Part shown: in pieces, positions 1 to 8,387 of the stretch
Position numbering within the stretch: position 1 is the first letter of the stretch
Layout: the number at the start of each line of letters is the position of its first letter
NCBI GenBank assembly: GCA_017306865.1
Contig: JAFKHH010000015.1
Location: 372,001 to 436,000 of the forward strand
DNA: 64,000 bases
Source: Filimonas sp.
GTDB taxonomy: Bacteria; Bacteroidota; Bacteroidia; Chitinophagales; Chitinophagaceae
Direction of reading: 5' to 3'
Program-made: the position numbers and the translations under genes
The notes under the pieces: model-generated
Database searches by the model: none
Told to the model about the DNA's origin: nothing
The model's input: only the letters and a program-made list of their open reading frames with translations

Positions 1-203
1 AAAATTTTACTACTATCCAATTCAAGCCCTACATGTCCGCCTAGCATGCCTCCGAACCATTTTGGCTCAGTCGCCGAATATTTCTTTTGAGGTTTGGAGC
101 CATAGAGGAAATGTACTTTGAGATAGTTGCTGTCTTGTGCAGATGCCGTCAACAAAAGTGTGGCGCAAAATAGCAGTAATGTTATACGGATTATGTAAGG
201 CAT
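1..203 (-). CDS. Secreted protein of unknown function, 5' part only
   Basis: The reading frame is open from an ATG at 203 to the window edge (67 codons seen). It starts with a clear signal peptide: M-P-Y, a hydrophobic run ITLLLFCATLLL, then TASAQ as the likely cleavage site. The mature part begins DSNYLKVHFLYGSKP and contains WFGGMLGGHVGLELDS. I do not recognise the family. An in-frame ATG at 218 would add MVYLK and weaken the signal peptide, so 203 is preferred. The gene continues beyond position 1. Two palindromic repeats separate it from the rhomboid gene upstream on the same strand, so it is probably a separate transcription unit. Confidence 0.7.
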   Translation of the reverse strand, partial: MPYIIRITLLLFCATLLLTASAQDSNYLKVHFLYGSKPQKKYSATEPKWFGGMLGGHVGLELDSSKI

Positions 204-284
204 TTTTAAATATACCATTCTTACTGTGCAACTATTTCTTGTGCTGTTTTTTTAACATTTTTTACAAGAACGACATCAAATAAA

Positions 285-317
285 AATCCTGACAGATCTT
301 AAAGACCTGTCAGGATT
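285..317. repeat. 33-nt dispersed palindrome (CCTGACAGG type)
   Basis: Two 16-nt arms flank a single central base at 301. The arms pair except for one A/C mismatch. The core AATCCTGACAG is shared with the copy at 10435-10471. It lies between two minus-strand genes and could serve as a transcription-stopping hairpin, but there is no T-run beyond it. Confidence 0.75.
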
Positions 318-332
318 AAGATGGCAAGAGCA

Positions 333-366
333 AAACCAATAAGGTTTCTAAAAACCTTATTGGTTT
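333..366. repeat. 34-nt dispersed palindrome (ACCWATAAGG type)
   Basis: The arms begin AAACCAATAAGG and end CCTTATTGGTTT, with about 15 paired bases and a short centre. It belongs with the copies at 36395, 36670 and 44363, where the variable base is T. It sits 9 bases past the rhomboid stop codon, so it may act as that gene's transcript end. Confidence 0.75.
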
Positions 367-374
367 GAGCGTAA

Positions 375-1202
375 CTAATTTTTTTCCGATAATTCTTTCA
401 GCCGGTCTTTTTCTTTTTTACTCAGGCTATTTATTCCTTTCTTGCTGATCTTGTCCAGCAGCTTGTCTAGTTCTTTTTGATTGCTGGTCCTTCGTTCATT
501 ATAGGCGTGATCAACGGAGTAATGATCTGTATGTTTTTTGAAATAAAAATTATCAATAAAGAGCAGATCCGGCCTTTTGATAATAATGAAGATAAATACC
601 ATCATCGGGATCATGATGATCAGGATAACGGGAAGGTTGGCCAGGAACGCTGCTGGGTTTAAAAGTAATGCCAGTACCATACCGATCAATGCGCCTCCCA
701 GGTGAGATTCGTGCCCTATATTGTCCCTGTTTGAACGTATGGCATAGATAGAGATACCTATGTATAGCGCGCCGAATAACCATGCAGGTATTGGCAGGAA
801 CAACAAACCAACACGCATGCCGGGAAACAATGCAATGGAGGCGAAGATGACACCGGAGATGGCACCAGATGCGCCTACTGAGCTAAAATCACCATGATTG
901 CGATGGATCAACAATGCGAGCAGATTACCTCCGATGAGACTTGCAAAATAAACGATACAGAAGCCTGCAATGCCAAGATACATTTCGAGGTTAAAGCTGA
1001 ATGCAAAAAGACTGAACATATTGAAAATAAGATGCATCCAATTTATATGCAGAAATCCTGACGTGAAGATGCGATAGTACTCTTTGTATATGAGAATTTT
1101 ATTGACCTCGAACTTGTATCGATCAAAAAAAGTGCTGTTATTAAAGCCTCTGTATGAGAAGAGGACGTTTGTTATAATGAGAATAAAACTAATTATGCCC
1201 AT
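375..1202 (-). CDS. Rhomboid family intramembrane serine protease
   Basis: This 275-residue polytopic membrane protein would cleave other membrane proteins within the bilayer. The rhomboid signatures are all visible. HINWMHLIFNMFSLF at about 52-66 carries the HxxxN element of the oxyanion site. GASG at 110-113 carries the nucleophile Ser112. HLGG at 167-170 carries the catalytic His167. Around these are roughly six to seven hydrophobic segments. The C-terminal 60 residues are charged (ERRTSNQKELDKLLDKISKKG) and probably cytoplasmic, a common feature of Bacteroidota rhomboids. It stands alone between intergenic repeats. Substrate unknown. Confidence 0.93.
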   Translation of the reverse strand: MGIISFILIITNVLFSYRGFNNSTFFDRYKFEVNKILIYKEYYRIFTSGFLHINWMHLIFNMFSLFAFSFNLEMYLGIAGFCIVYFASLIGGNLLALLIHRNHGDFSSVGASGAISGVIFASIALFPGMRVGLLFLPIPAWLFGALYIGISIYAIRSNRDNIGHESHLGGALIGMVLALLLNPAAFLANLPVILIIMIPMMVFIFIIIKRPDLLFIDNFYFKKHTDHYSVDHAYNERRTSNQKELDKLLDKISKKGINSLSKKEKDRLKELSEKN

Positions 1203-1337
1203 ATCTTAGGGTTGTTAATTATGACAATAAACTTAAGGCTTGCGCGGGAGTTTTCAAGGGGATGAGGAAAATTTTTTGTCCGTATAACCAGACTGAGGGT
1301 TATTTTTTAATTCTTCAACAGGTTATCCCGATGGAAT

Positions 1338-1362
1338 AAAAAAAGCCCGGTAGTTTCCGGGC
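1338..1362 (-). terminator. Rho-independent terminator of the fucose operon
   Basis: GCCCGG at 1345-1350 pairs with CCGGGC at 1357-1362 around a 6-nt loop. On the minus strand the stem is followed by seven T. It lies 29 bases beyond the fucosidase stop, the last gene of the operon. Confidence 0.85.
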
Positions 1363-1390
1363 AATATTATTTTGTTACAGGAATTAGTCA

Positions 1391-2893
1391 TTACAATTCC
1401 ACGGCAATTACATCTACCAGGGTTGTTCTTACGGATGCAGGTACAGTAACAGATAGCTGATTGCTACTGTAACTATACTGCAATGTTTTACCCTCCTGCC
1501 CCAACAGTTTTACTGATTTTGGTTTCGTATTTACCTGTAATGTTATAGTCGTATCTTTTGCGGGCAACATATCCGCATCATATTTTCCATCGCCTTTAAA
1601 TTCACGAACTGCAAACAAATAGCGATAATTACCATTCGCAGTTGCGGGCACAGAGGCTATCTCTCCTGCGGGCAATCGCGTTGCCTTTTCGATCGAACGC
1701 TTGTTTATCGTCATCCAGTCCTGTACCAGTTTCATATTGGTATATACCTGGTCAGGAAAAACACCATCTGCAGTAGGCCCGACACCCAGCAAATAATTTA
1801 CGCCCCAAGCTTTGCAGGCGGCCAATTGCGCTAATACAAAGCCTCCGGCGCGAAACGGAATGGTATTGCTGTTTGCCCAACTGGTGGTCCATGTGTTGCA
1901 AAACTCTGCCCATATATTACCCGGGTCCTGGGTTGGTGGATTTCGCTCAAACGTGATAAAATCGCCAGTGCCATGCATACGCGGATTCATGACTATGCCT
2001 GGTTGCATTTGCCTTATTTCTTCCTGTGTTATCACTGTTCCTCCATTTGGAATAGGCGCTTTGCCATCAAACCACAATAGGTCTATTTTGCCATAGCGGG
2101 TCATCAGCTCTTTTATTTGCCCTCTTACCATTTCACCATAAGCCTGCTGGTGTTTCTGCAATGCATCGCCACTTAGTTTTGTTGTACGTGGATTAAGGTC
2201 GCCGTCTACCTGCGGCAAGGATGGATTTTTCTGATAGGCTCTTCCATATATGAACGTCATATTATCCCTGTCGAAATACCAATTGGGCGGAGAATAATAT
2301 AGGCCCACTTTTAGCCCGTATTTGCGGCAGGCATCCACAAATGGTTTGATGAGGTCTTTACCTCCCATATAGTTCTTTGTACTGAAGTCGCCATATTCGC
2401 TCGGCCACATTGCAAAGCCTTCATGGTGCCTGGTGGTAAGTACTGCATATTTAAATCCAGCCTCTTTAGCCGCTTTTATCCATTTGTCAGGGTCATAGTG
2501 TTGGGGATTAAATGACTTTGCCATTGCCCAATATTCATTGGGTGTAATAGCTGGCGGTTTACCATTCAGGTTAAAATCTTTTTCGCGTACTACGCGTAAC
2601 AGTTCAGCAGAGTCCAATGCTTTATTTACCAATGCCCTGCCGGGGATCATAGGCCAGGAAATGTCCAGGTTCTTAACAGAGGACAAGCCCCAGTGTATAA
2701 ATAACCCAAATGAGGCCTCAGGATACCACTGTGCATCAGGGTTACTGGTGTGTACTCCTTTTTTCTCGTCTATGTTGATCATACCATGTTCGGCATTTAC
2801 ATCACGCGAGTCTTTGTTGGGCTTATTGGTTTGTGCAGTAGCAATGCCTGCAGATAGCAGGCTGCAGATGAGAAGGGATTTTATATGGCGCAT
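1391..2893 (-). CDS. Alpha-L-fucosidase, GH29, secreted
   Basis: The enzyme removes terminal alpha-L-fucose from glycans by the retaining mechanism. Numbering from the upstream ATG at 2926, FGLFIHWG is at 73-80, TTRHHEGFAMW at 164-174, and LLWFDG at 283-288 with Asp287 as the expected nucleophile. The catalytic barrel is followed by a beta-rich C-terminal domain. I prefer the ATG at 2893 (500 residues), which gives a clean signal peptide MRHIKSLLICSLLSAGIATAQ. The ATG at 2926 lies inside an intergenic repeat that also occurs in other spacers. It is the last gene of the fucose operon and supplies the sugar the rest of the operon uses. The terminator follows directly. Confidence 0.92.
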   Translation of the reverse strand: MRHIKSLLICSLLSAGIATAQTNKPNKDSRDVNAEHGMINIDEKKGVHTSNPDAQWYPEASFGLFIHWGLSSVKNLDISWPMIPGRALVNKALDSAELLRVVREKDFNLNGKPPAITPNEYWAMAKSFNPQHYDPDKWIKAAKEAGFKYAVLTTRHHEGFAMWPSEYGDFSTKNYMGGKDLIKPFVDACRKYGLKVGLYYSPPNWYFDRDNMTFIYGRAYQKNPSLPQVDGDLNPRTTKLSGDALQKHQQAYGEMVRGQIKELMTRYGKIDLLWFDGKAPIPNGGTVITQEEIRQMQPGIVMNPRMHGTGDFITFERNPPTQDPGNIWAEFCNTWTTSWANSNTIPFRAGGFVLAQLAACKAWGVNYLLGVGPTADGVFPDQVYTNMKLVQDWMTINKRSIEKATRLPAGEIASVPATANGNYRYLFAVREFKGDGKYDADMLPAKDTTITLQVNTKPKSVKLLGQEGKTLQYSYSSNQLSVTVPASVRTTLVDVIAVEL

Positions 2894-2927
2894 AAGTAGA
2901 GTTTTCGAAAACAAAAATGGCTGCATT

Positions 2928-2988
2928 GTTAAATTGTTTTATTGTTATACAACCATTTAACAATATAGCCATGCATCAATACAACCAT
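2928..2988. repeat. AT-rich imperfect inverted repeat in operon spacer
   Basis: The words TTAAATTGTT and ATTGTTATA on the left are answered on the right by AACAATAT and TACAACCATTTA. The same words recur in the spacers at 5541-5703, 8294-8377 and 14018-14065. It fills nearly the whole gap between the dehydrogenase and fucosidase genes. Confidence 0.45.
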
Positions 2989-3771
2989 TTATTTTATCGC
3001 CCTGTCTAAATGCACGTAGCCACCATCCACATGGATCAGTTGCCCCGTAGTATGGCTAGACTTGTCTGACAGGAGAAATACGACCATACTGGCAATTTCT
3101 TCGCTGGTAGTCATTCTTTTTTCCAATGGTATTTTAGATGTAATAGCCTGTAATTTTTCTTCTTTGTCAGGCTGTTGGTTCAGCCACCATTCGTATAGTG
3201 GTGTCCAGCATTCAGCAACGATCAGGGCATTTACACGAATACTATATGGCAGTAATTCTACAGCCCACTCACGGGTAAGTGCATTACGAGCGCCATTAGA
3301 TGCGGCGTAAGCGGATGTACCGCCTTGTCCTGTTTCTGCTGTTTTAGAACCAATATTTACGATAGACCCTTTTGATTTTTTTAATGCAGGTAAGGCATAG
3401 TGTGCCATCAGGTAATAATGCACTACGTTTTTATGTAGTGATGCCATGAAGGCTTCGTAAGTACCATTTTCAAGACTAACGCCATCGTTCACACCTGCAT
3501 TGTTTACAAGACCGTCTATACGACCAAATTCTGCCAGCACTTTGTTTACTGCGGCTTCACTGGCTGCGGGATCGGTCAACTCTGCTACTACAGTAAATAC
3601 TTTACCACCACTTTGTATTATTTTATCCGCAACTTTTTTGTTGTCGTTTTCATTCCTGCCAACAATTACAGGTATTGCTCCTTCGCTTGCCAATGCGGCT
3701 ACTATGCCTTCGCCAATACCTTTGGCACCGCCTGTTACAATGACAACTTTATCTTTTAAGTTTAAGTCCAT
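2989..3771 (-). CDS. L-fucose dehydrogenase (short-chain dehydrogenase), catalytic Lys replaced by Asn
   Basis: This 260-residue SDR would oxidise L-fucose to L-fuconolactone with NAD(P)+. The Rossmann motif TGGAKGIG is at 13-20 and NNAG at 90-93. Segments such as VNDG, HYYLMAHY, TGQGGTS, ALTREWAV, SHTTGQ and VDGGYVHLDRA match my memory of the characterised Burkholderia L-fucose dehydrogenase closely. Ser142 and Tyr155 are in place. The usual YxxxK lysine is Asn159 (Y-A-A-S-N, codon AAT). The rest of the protein is intact, so this is not decay. Its position beside the lactonase fits the first pathway step. An alternative is a reductase on a related 6-deoxy sugar. Confidence 0.85.
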   Translation of the reverse strand: MDLNLKDKVVIVTGGAKGIGEGIVAALASEGAIPVIVGRNENDNKKVADKIIQSGGKVFTVVAELTDPAASEAAVNKVLAEFGRIDGLVNNAGVNDGVSLENGTYEAFMASLHKNVVHYYLMAHYALPALKKSKGSIVNIGSKTAETGQGGTSAYAASNGARNALTREWAVELLPYSIRVNALIVAECWTPLYEWWLNQQPDKEEKLQAITSKIPLEKRMTTSEEIASMVVFLLSDKSSHTTGQLIHVDGGYVHLDRAIK

Positions 3772-3780
3772 AGATATATA

Positions 3781-3862
3781 ATTTGAAAATGAGATAATTT
3801 GAAAATGAAAAAATTAAGAGGTGTACTTATTTTCAAATTAGCACACTTTCAAATTTTCAAAT
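3781..3862. repeat. Four-copy inverted repeat ATTTGAAAAT / ATTTTCAAAT
   Basis: Two direct copies of ATTTGAAAAT (3781-3790, 3797-3806) are followed by two inverted copies ATTTTCAAAT (3829-3838, 3853-3862). The last abuts the lactonase stop codon. The arrangement can form a long AU-rich hairpin between two genes of the operon. Function unknown. Confidence 0.6.
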
Positions 3863-4693
3863 TCATAAATTATAAAACTGGCTGGCATTTCCACCCCAGA
3901 CTAATTGTTTTTCATAATCAGAAAATCCTGACAAATAATTATCAATAATCTCCGCTACTTGTGCATACGCACCTGCTACCAGGCATACTGGCCAGTCGCT
4001 GCCAAACATGATGCGTTTTGTACCAAAGGCATTAAACACTACATCCAGGTATGGCTTTATGTCTTCCTGCGTCCAATGCTGCCAGTCTGCTTCTGTTATA
4101 ATGCCGGATACTTTACAGGACACATTGTCAAATGCTGCTATTTTGCGGAGATCACTCTCCCATTCCCCGATCGCTTTGTTTTTAATATATGGCTTTGCCA
4201 GGTGATCAATTACAAAGGGTTGATTAGGGAAACGGTTTACAAACTTTGCTACATTCTCCAGGTGCCTTGGAAACACGAGTATGTCGTAGGTATAATTATA
4301 CTTAACCAGTTTATTGATGCCATTTAGAAAAGCAGGCTGCAACATATACGCATCATCAGCTTCTCCCTGTAAAATATGACGGAAGCCTTTCAGCTTTGTA
4401 TGCTGCTGCATACCGGCTAACTGGTCATCAATGTCCGCCGCTTTAAAATCAATCCAACCAATTACCGCTTTTATCCAGTCGTTCTCTCCGGCTAGTTGTA
4501 ACAGAAATTCATTTTCTGCTGCAGATTGGTCTGCCTGTACTGCCACGCAACCATCTATTGATTGCTGCTGTAGCAAGGGAAGCAGGTCTGCAGGCAAAAA
4601 ATCACGCCTGATCACAGACATTTCATCCGTGATCCAGGCATGATCTTTTGCGTTATATCTCCAGAAATGCTGATGCGCATCAATTCTTTGCAT
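3863..4693 (-). CDS. L-fuconolactonase (amidohydrolase family)
   Basis: The 276-residue TIM-barrel hydrolase should open L-fuconolactone to L-fuconate. Metal and catalytic positions are visible: DAHQHFW at 5-11 with His7 and His9, VIDHLAKP at 161-168 with His164, and MFGSDWPVC at 229-237 with Asp233. This is the COG3618 type, in which lactonases for sugar lactones cluster. Its ATG overlaps the stop of the preceding hydrolase gene by 14 bases (4680-4693), which suggests coupled translation. Substrate is inferred from the operon. A lactonase for another 6-deoxy-sugar lactone is the main alternative. Confidence 0.87.
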   Translation of the reverse strand: MQRIDAHQHFWRYNAKDHAWITDEMSVIRRDFLPADLLPLLQQQSIDGCVAVQADQSAAENEFLLQLAGENDWIKAVIGWIDFKAADIDDQLAGMQQHTKLKGFRHILQGEADDAYMLQPAFLNGINKLVKYNYTYDILVFPRHLENVAKFVNRFPNQPFVIDHLAKPYIKNKAIGEWESDLRKIAAFDNVSCKVSGIITEADWQHWTQEDIKPYLDVVFNAFGTKRIMFGSDWPVCLVAGAYAQVAEIIDNYLSGFSDYEKQLVWGGNASQFYNL

Positions 4694-5537
4694 ACGCTAC
4701 TACGTTTTGCTTTGCAGTGCCTAACCCATCAATGCCCAATTCTACTACATCACCCGGTTTCAGGTACACTTGCGGATTCATACCCAATCCTACACCATGT
4801 GGTGTGCCTGTAGAAACGATGTCTCCCGGCAACAGGGTCATGAAACGGCTGATGTAAGAAACAAGGAAAGGAATATTGAAAATAAAGTCATTCGTGTTAC
4901 CGTCCTGGTATTTGTTGCCATTTACAGATAACCATAACCGCAGGTTGTGTACATCACTTATCTCATCTTTTGTAGCAAGAAAAGGGCCTACCGGTGCAAA
5001 TGTGTCACAACCTTTTCCTTTATCCCATGTACCTCCTCTTTCTAATTGAAATTCTCTCTCAGATACATCATTGTGCAATGCATAACCTGCTACATAATCC
5101 AGCGCTTCCTCTTCTGACACATAGCTTGCTTTTTTGCCTATTACAAATGCGAGTTCTACTTCCCAGTCTGTTTTCACTGAATCTTTTGGAATAACGATTG
5201 TATCGTTTGGCCCTATAAGAGAAGTAGTTGATTTGAAAAATATGATCGGCTCTGCCGGAATCGCTGCATTGGTTTCTTTCGCGTGATTTGCATAGTTCAG
5301 GCCAATGCATACTATTTTAGATGGCCTTGCCACAGGAGTGCCGAGACGCACATCATCAGCTACTACGGGTAAGCTACCTTTGTTTACTGTAATGTATGCA
5401 GCCAGGCGTGCTAATCCGTCATTCTCAAAAAATGCTTCGTTGTAATCTTCGCCAAAAGCGCTTACATCATATCTCACATCATCTATAATAACTCCGGCTT
5501 TCTCTTTTCCGGCTGCTCCAAACCTGATCAGTTTCAT
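4680..5537 (-). CDS. 2,4-diketo-3-deoxy-L-fuconate hydrolase (FAH family)
   Basis: This 285-residue fumarylacetoacetate-hydrolase-fold enzyme should split 2,4-diketo-3-deoxy-L-fuconate into pyruvate and L-lactate, the last pathway step. It has an N-terminal linker domain (RFGAAGKEKAGVIIDD), then the FAH core. GLNYANHAKE is at 79-88. Metal ligands are expected in DWEVELAFVIGK (Glu126, Glu128) and HNDVSERE (Asp157). KGKGCDTFAPVGP is at 173-185, and STGTPHGVGLG near the end is typical. Automated pipelines often call this family ureidoglycolate lyase; the fucose context makes that unlikely here. It overlaps the lactonase gene by 14 bases. Confidence 0.86.
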   Translation of the reverse strand: MKLIRFGAAGKEKAGVIIDDVRYDVSAFGEDYNEAFFENDGLARLAAYITVNKGSLPVVADDVRLGTPVARPSKIVCIGLNYANHAKETNAAIPAEPIIFFKSTTSLIGPNDTIVIPKDSVKTDWEVELAFVIGKKASYVSEEEALDYVAGYALHNDVSEREFQLERGGTWDKGKGCDTFAPVGPFLATKDEISDVHNLRLWLSVNGNKYQDGNTNDFIFNIPFLVSYISRFMTLLPGDIVSTGTPHGVGLGMNPQVYLKPGDVVELGIDGLGTAKQNVVAYAKN

Positions 5538-5540
5538 ATA

Positions 5541-5703
5541 TTAAATTGTTGTATGGTTAAATTGATAAATTGTTTTATATCAGCTATCGTATTTCATGGC
5601 ATCTTTGTTGCGACGCTCCGTTCATCTTAAGGAGTGCTATTAAGCAAAGCTCTAAACGAATAAACGCACCACAACAATATAACAATGCAATAATTAAACA
5701 ATT
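5541..5703. repeat. AT-rich spacer with imperfect terminal inverted repeats
   Basis: TTAAATTGTTGTATGGTTAA at 5541-5560 is answered by AACAATATAACAATGCAATA and TTAAACAATT at the other end. About 100 bases of unrelated sequence lie between. The same words flank other gaps in this operon. Confidence 0.4.
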
Positions 5704-5706
5704 GCT

Positions 5707-6471
5707 CTAGTTATTCAACCTGATAAACCCGCCATCTATATGATAATCGCATCCTGTAACAAACCCTGCTTCATCTGAACAAAGGTATAATACCAGGCTG
5801 GCGATTTCGTCAGGCTTGCCCATGCGGCCTATTGGCTGGCTCTTGGATAATTTCTCAAATATTTCGGTTTCGTTACCCGGATAGTTTTTGGCAATGAATC
5901 CATCTACAAATGGCGTATGCACACGTGCCGGTGAAATGCAATTGCAACGGATATTATCATTAAGGTAATCACGTGCTACAGATAGCGTCATTGCTAGTAT
6001 AGCACCCTTACTCATAGAATAAGCAAAGCGGTCTGTAATGCCTACTACTGCTGCAATAGAAGATACGTTTAAGATTGCACCTCTGCCTTTGGCTTTCATT
6101 AATGGAACGGCTGCGTATAAGCAATTGTATGCACCTTTTACATTCACGTTGAATATGCGTTCAAAATCTTCCGTTGTTGTTTTCTCCAGGTTACCAACGT
6201 GCGCTATTCCGGCATTATTAACGAGGATATCTATATTTTTTATCTGGGAAAAAACGGCCAATACCTGCTCCTGGTTACTTACATCGCAGCTATGTGCAAA
6301 TGCTTTGCCCCCGCTGTTGTGTATTTCATCCACCACTTCCTGCGCACCAGCAGCATTTAATTCTATAATATGCACTTCTGCACCCTGCTTTGCAAACAAT
6401 AAGGAAATTGCTTTTCCTATTCCACTTCCTCCTCCTGTAATGGCGGCTGTTTTTCCTGTCAGACTAAACAT
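5707..6471 (-). CDS. 2-keto-3-deoxy-L-fuconate 4-dehydrogenase (SDR)
   Basis: The 254-residue classical SDR should oxidise 2-keto-3-deoxy-L-fuconate to the 2,4-diketo acid with NAD+. TGGGSGIG at 12-19 binds the cofactor, with an acidic residue after the second strand (IIELN) that favours NAD+. NNAG is at 85-88. The catalytic triad is complete: Ser138, Tyr151 and Lys155 (Y-S-M-S-K). HIDGGFIRLN closes the protein. This contrasts with the other SDR of the operon, which lacks the lysine. It lies between the dehydratase and the hydrolase, as the pathway order predicts. Confidence 0.85.
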   Translation of the reverse strand: MFSLTGKTAAITGGGSGIGKAISLLFAKQGAEVHIIELNAAGAQEVVDEIHNSGGKAFAHSCDVSNQEQVLAVFSQIKNIDILVNNAGIAHVGNLEKTTTEDFERIFNVNVKGAYNCLYAAVPLMKAKGRGAILNVSSIAAVVGITDRFAYSMSKGAILAMTLSVARDYLNDNIRCNCISPARVHTPFVDGFIAKNYPGNETEIFEKLSKSQPIGRMGKPDEIASLVLYLCSDEAGFVTGCDYHIDGGFIRLNN

Positions 6472-6592
6472 GTATTCGATTTGAGATTTGAGATTTTAAA
6501 TTGTTGAATGGCTATATGGTTTAATTGTTACTGGCTGGCCAGCTAACTGGCAACCTGTAACTCATATTACATCGTACATCTACCATTGTACA

Positions 6593-8254
6593 TTACAATG
6601 ATACACCTCTTTTCCATGGAATAAAATCATCCTGTCCAAGCGCTACAGATTTTGGCTGAGCCTCTCCGCTTGCTACTTGTATCACATATTCCAGTATGCG
6701 CTCGCCAGCTTGCTGAATGGTTTCTGTTCCTTCAATAATATTGCCACAGTTGATATCTATGATATCCGGCATGCGATTGAACAATTTTGTGTTGGTAGAC
6801 AGTTTGATCACTGGCGTAACAGGGTTACCTGTTGGCGTACCCAGGCCAGTGGTAAACAGTACAATATTTGCCCCGGATGCAACTTCTGCGGTAGTACTTT
6901 CCACATCATTACCCGGTGTGCAGAGTAGTGACAAACCGGGCTTTGTCACTTTTTCCGGGTAGTCAAGCACATCTACAATAGGTGATGTACCGCCTTTCTT
7001 TGCCGCTCCTGCGGACTTGATCGCATCGGTGATCAAGCCGTCGCGAACATTACCAGGCGAAGGGTTCGCATAAAAACCGGAACCTGTTTCTTCTGCTTTA
7101 CTGTTGTACACACGCATCAGGTGCATGAATCGTTCAGCAGTGGCTTCATCTACACACCTGTCGCTTAACTCTTGCTCAACACCGCATAATTCAGGAAACT
7201 CAGATAAAATAACAGAACCTCCCATAGCGATCAACAAATCAGATGTATAACCAACAGCAGGGTTAGCAGAGATACCGGAAAAGCCATCGCTTCCGCCGCA
7301 CTCCAGGCCTATACAAAGTTTTGATAGCGGTGCTGGTTCCCGTTGTATATTATTGGCCTGCATCAGCCCTGCAAATGTTTGCTTTAATGCCTTATTCAGC
7401 AATTTATTTTCTGTGCCTTCTTTTTGCTGCTCCAGCATGTATAATGGTTTGCTGAAGTTAGCATCCCGTTTTTTTATTTCTTCCTGCAACATGCCTGCTT
7501 GTGCATGCTGGCAACCAAGACTTAAAATTGTTGCTCCAGCAACATTCGGATGTGTGATGTAACCAGCGAGCAACCCGCAGAGCGCCTGCGCATCCTGCTT
7601 TGTACCGCCACAACCCATTTCATGAGTAAGGAACTTTATGCCATCTATGTTTGGAAATATGCGGTTCTGCGATTTGCTTTCTTCTGTTTCCTGCAAGTCT
7701 GCACCCAGTATCTCTTCCACCGATTTGCCTGTTTTATAAAGGTCAATCAACTCTTCTGCTTTGTTGTCGTAAGCCTGTGCTTTTTTATACCCCAGCTTTT
7801 CGGTAAGCGCTTGTTTTAATACATCTACATTCCTGTTCTCACAAAAAACAAGTGGAATCACCAACCAGTAATTGCTAGTACCTACAGAACCATCTGCGCG
7901 ATGATAGCCCATAAATATTCTTTCCGTCCATTTACTTACGTCTGGTTTTGCCCAGGTAGTTTTACGATCTCCAAGATTGAAATCGTTTGCAGCATGCTCC
8001 ACGTTAGATGTTGCAATCACACCGCCTTCGGGTATTGCTTTACTTGCTTTACCAACCAGTACGCCGTACATGATCACCTGTTCGCCTTCCTGCAAAGGAC
8101 TGATCGTAAATTTATGTTTTGCAGAAACATTATCGTTCAGCGTTATTTTCTTTCCTTTTATATCTACCTGTGTTCCTTTAGGTAAGTCTTGTAATGCAAC
8201 CAGCACATTGTCGTCTTCATGAATCTGTAAGTAAGTATGTATATCCGTAGCCAT
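6593..8254 (-). CDS. UxaA family dehydratase, probable L-fuconate dehydratase
   Basis: The 553-residue protein combines an N-terminal SAF domain (about 13-85) with the altronate/galactarate dehydratase catalytic region. Signatures are GYHRADGSVGTSNYW at 116-130, HEMGCGG at 211-217, GCQHAQAG around 248-255 and GLECGGSDGFSG at 316-327. The family removes water from sugar acids with an Fe2+ centre. By sequence it would be called altronate dehydratase. In this operon the only missing step is dehydration of L-fuconate, normally done by an enolase-superfamily enzyme, so I infer that role. No uronate genes are near. Family call is firm; substrate is inferred. Confidence 0.85.
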   Translation of the reverse strand: MATDIHTYLQIHEDDNVLVALQDLPKGTQVDIKGKKITLNDNVSAKHKFTISPLQEGEQVIMYGVLVGKASKAIPEGGVIATSNVEHAANDFNLGDRKTTWAKPDVSKWTERIFMGYHRADGSVGTSNYWLVIPLVFCENRNVDVLKQALTEKLGYKKAQAYDNKAEELIDLYKTGKSVEEILGADLQETEESKSQNRIFPNIDGIKFLTHEMGCGGTKQDAQALCGLLAGYITHPNVAGATILSLGCQHAQAGMLQEEIKKRDANFSKPLYMLEQQKEGTENKLLNKALKQTFAGLMQANNIQREPAPLSKLCIGLECGGSDGFSGISANPAVGYTSDLLIAMGGSVILSEFPELCGVEQELSDRCVDEATAERFMHLMRVYNSKAEETGSGFYANPSPGNVRDGLITDAIKSAGAAKKGGTSPIVDVLDYPEKVTKPGLSLLCTPGNDVESTTAEVASGANIVLFTTGLGTPTGNPVTPVIKLSTNTKLFNRMPDIIDINCGNIIEGTETIQQAGERILEYVIQVASGEAQPKSVALGQDDFIPWKRGVSL

Positions 8255-8293
8255 AATGTAGAATAAAGTTTAAAAAGGTGTGAGACTTGAATG

Positions 8294-8377
8294 AATTGTT
8301 GACTGGTGATACTGTCCAATTGTTATATTTTTATGTCTAAACCATATAACAATGCAACCATGCAGCAATTAAACTTT
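8294..8377. repeat. AT-rich imperfect inverted repeat in operon spacer
   Basis: AATTGTTGACTGGTGATACT and CCAATTGTTATA on the left pair imperfectly with ACCATATAACAATGCAACC and ATGCAGCAATTAAAC on the right. Same word family as the spacers at 2928 and 5541. Confidence 0.45.
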
Positions 8378-8387
8378 AATGCTCACT

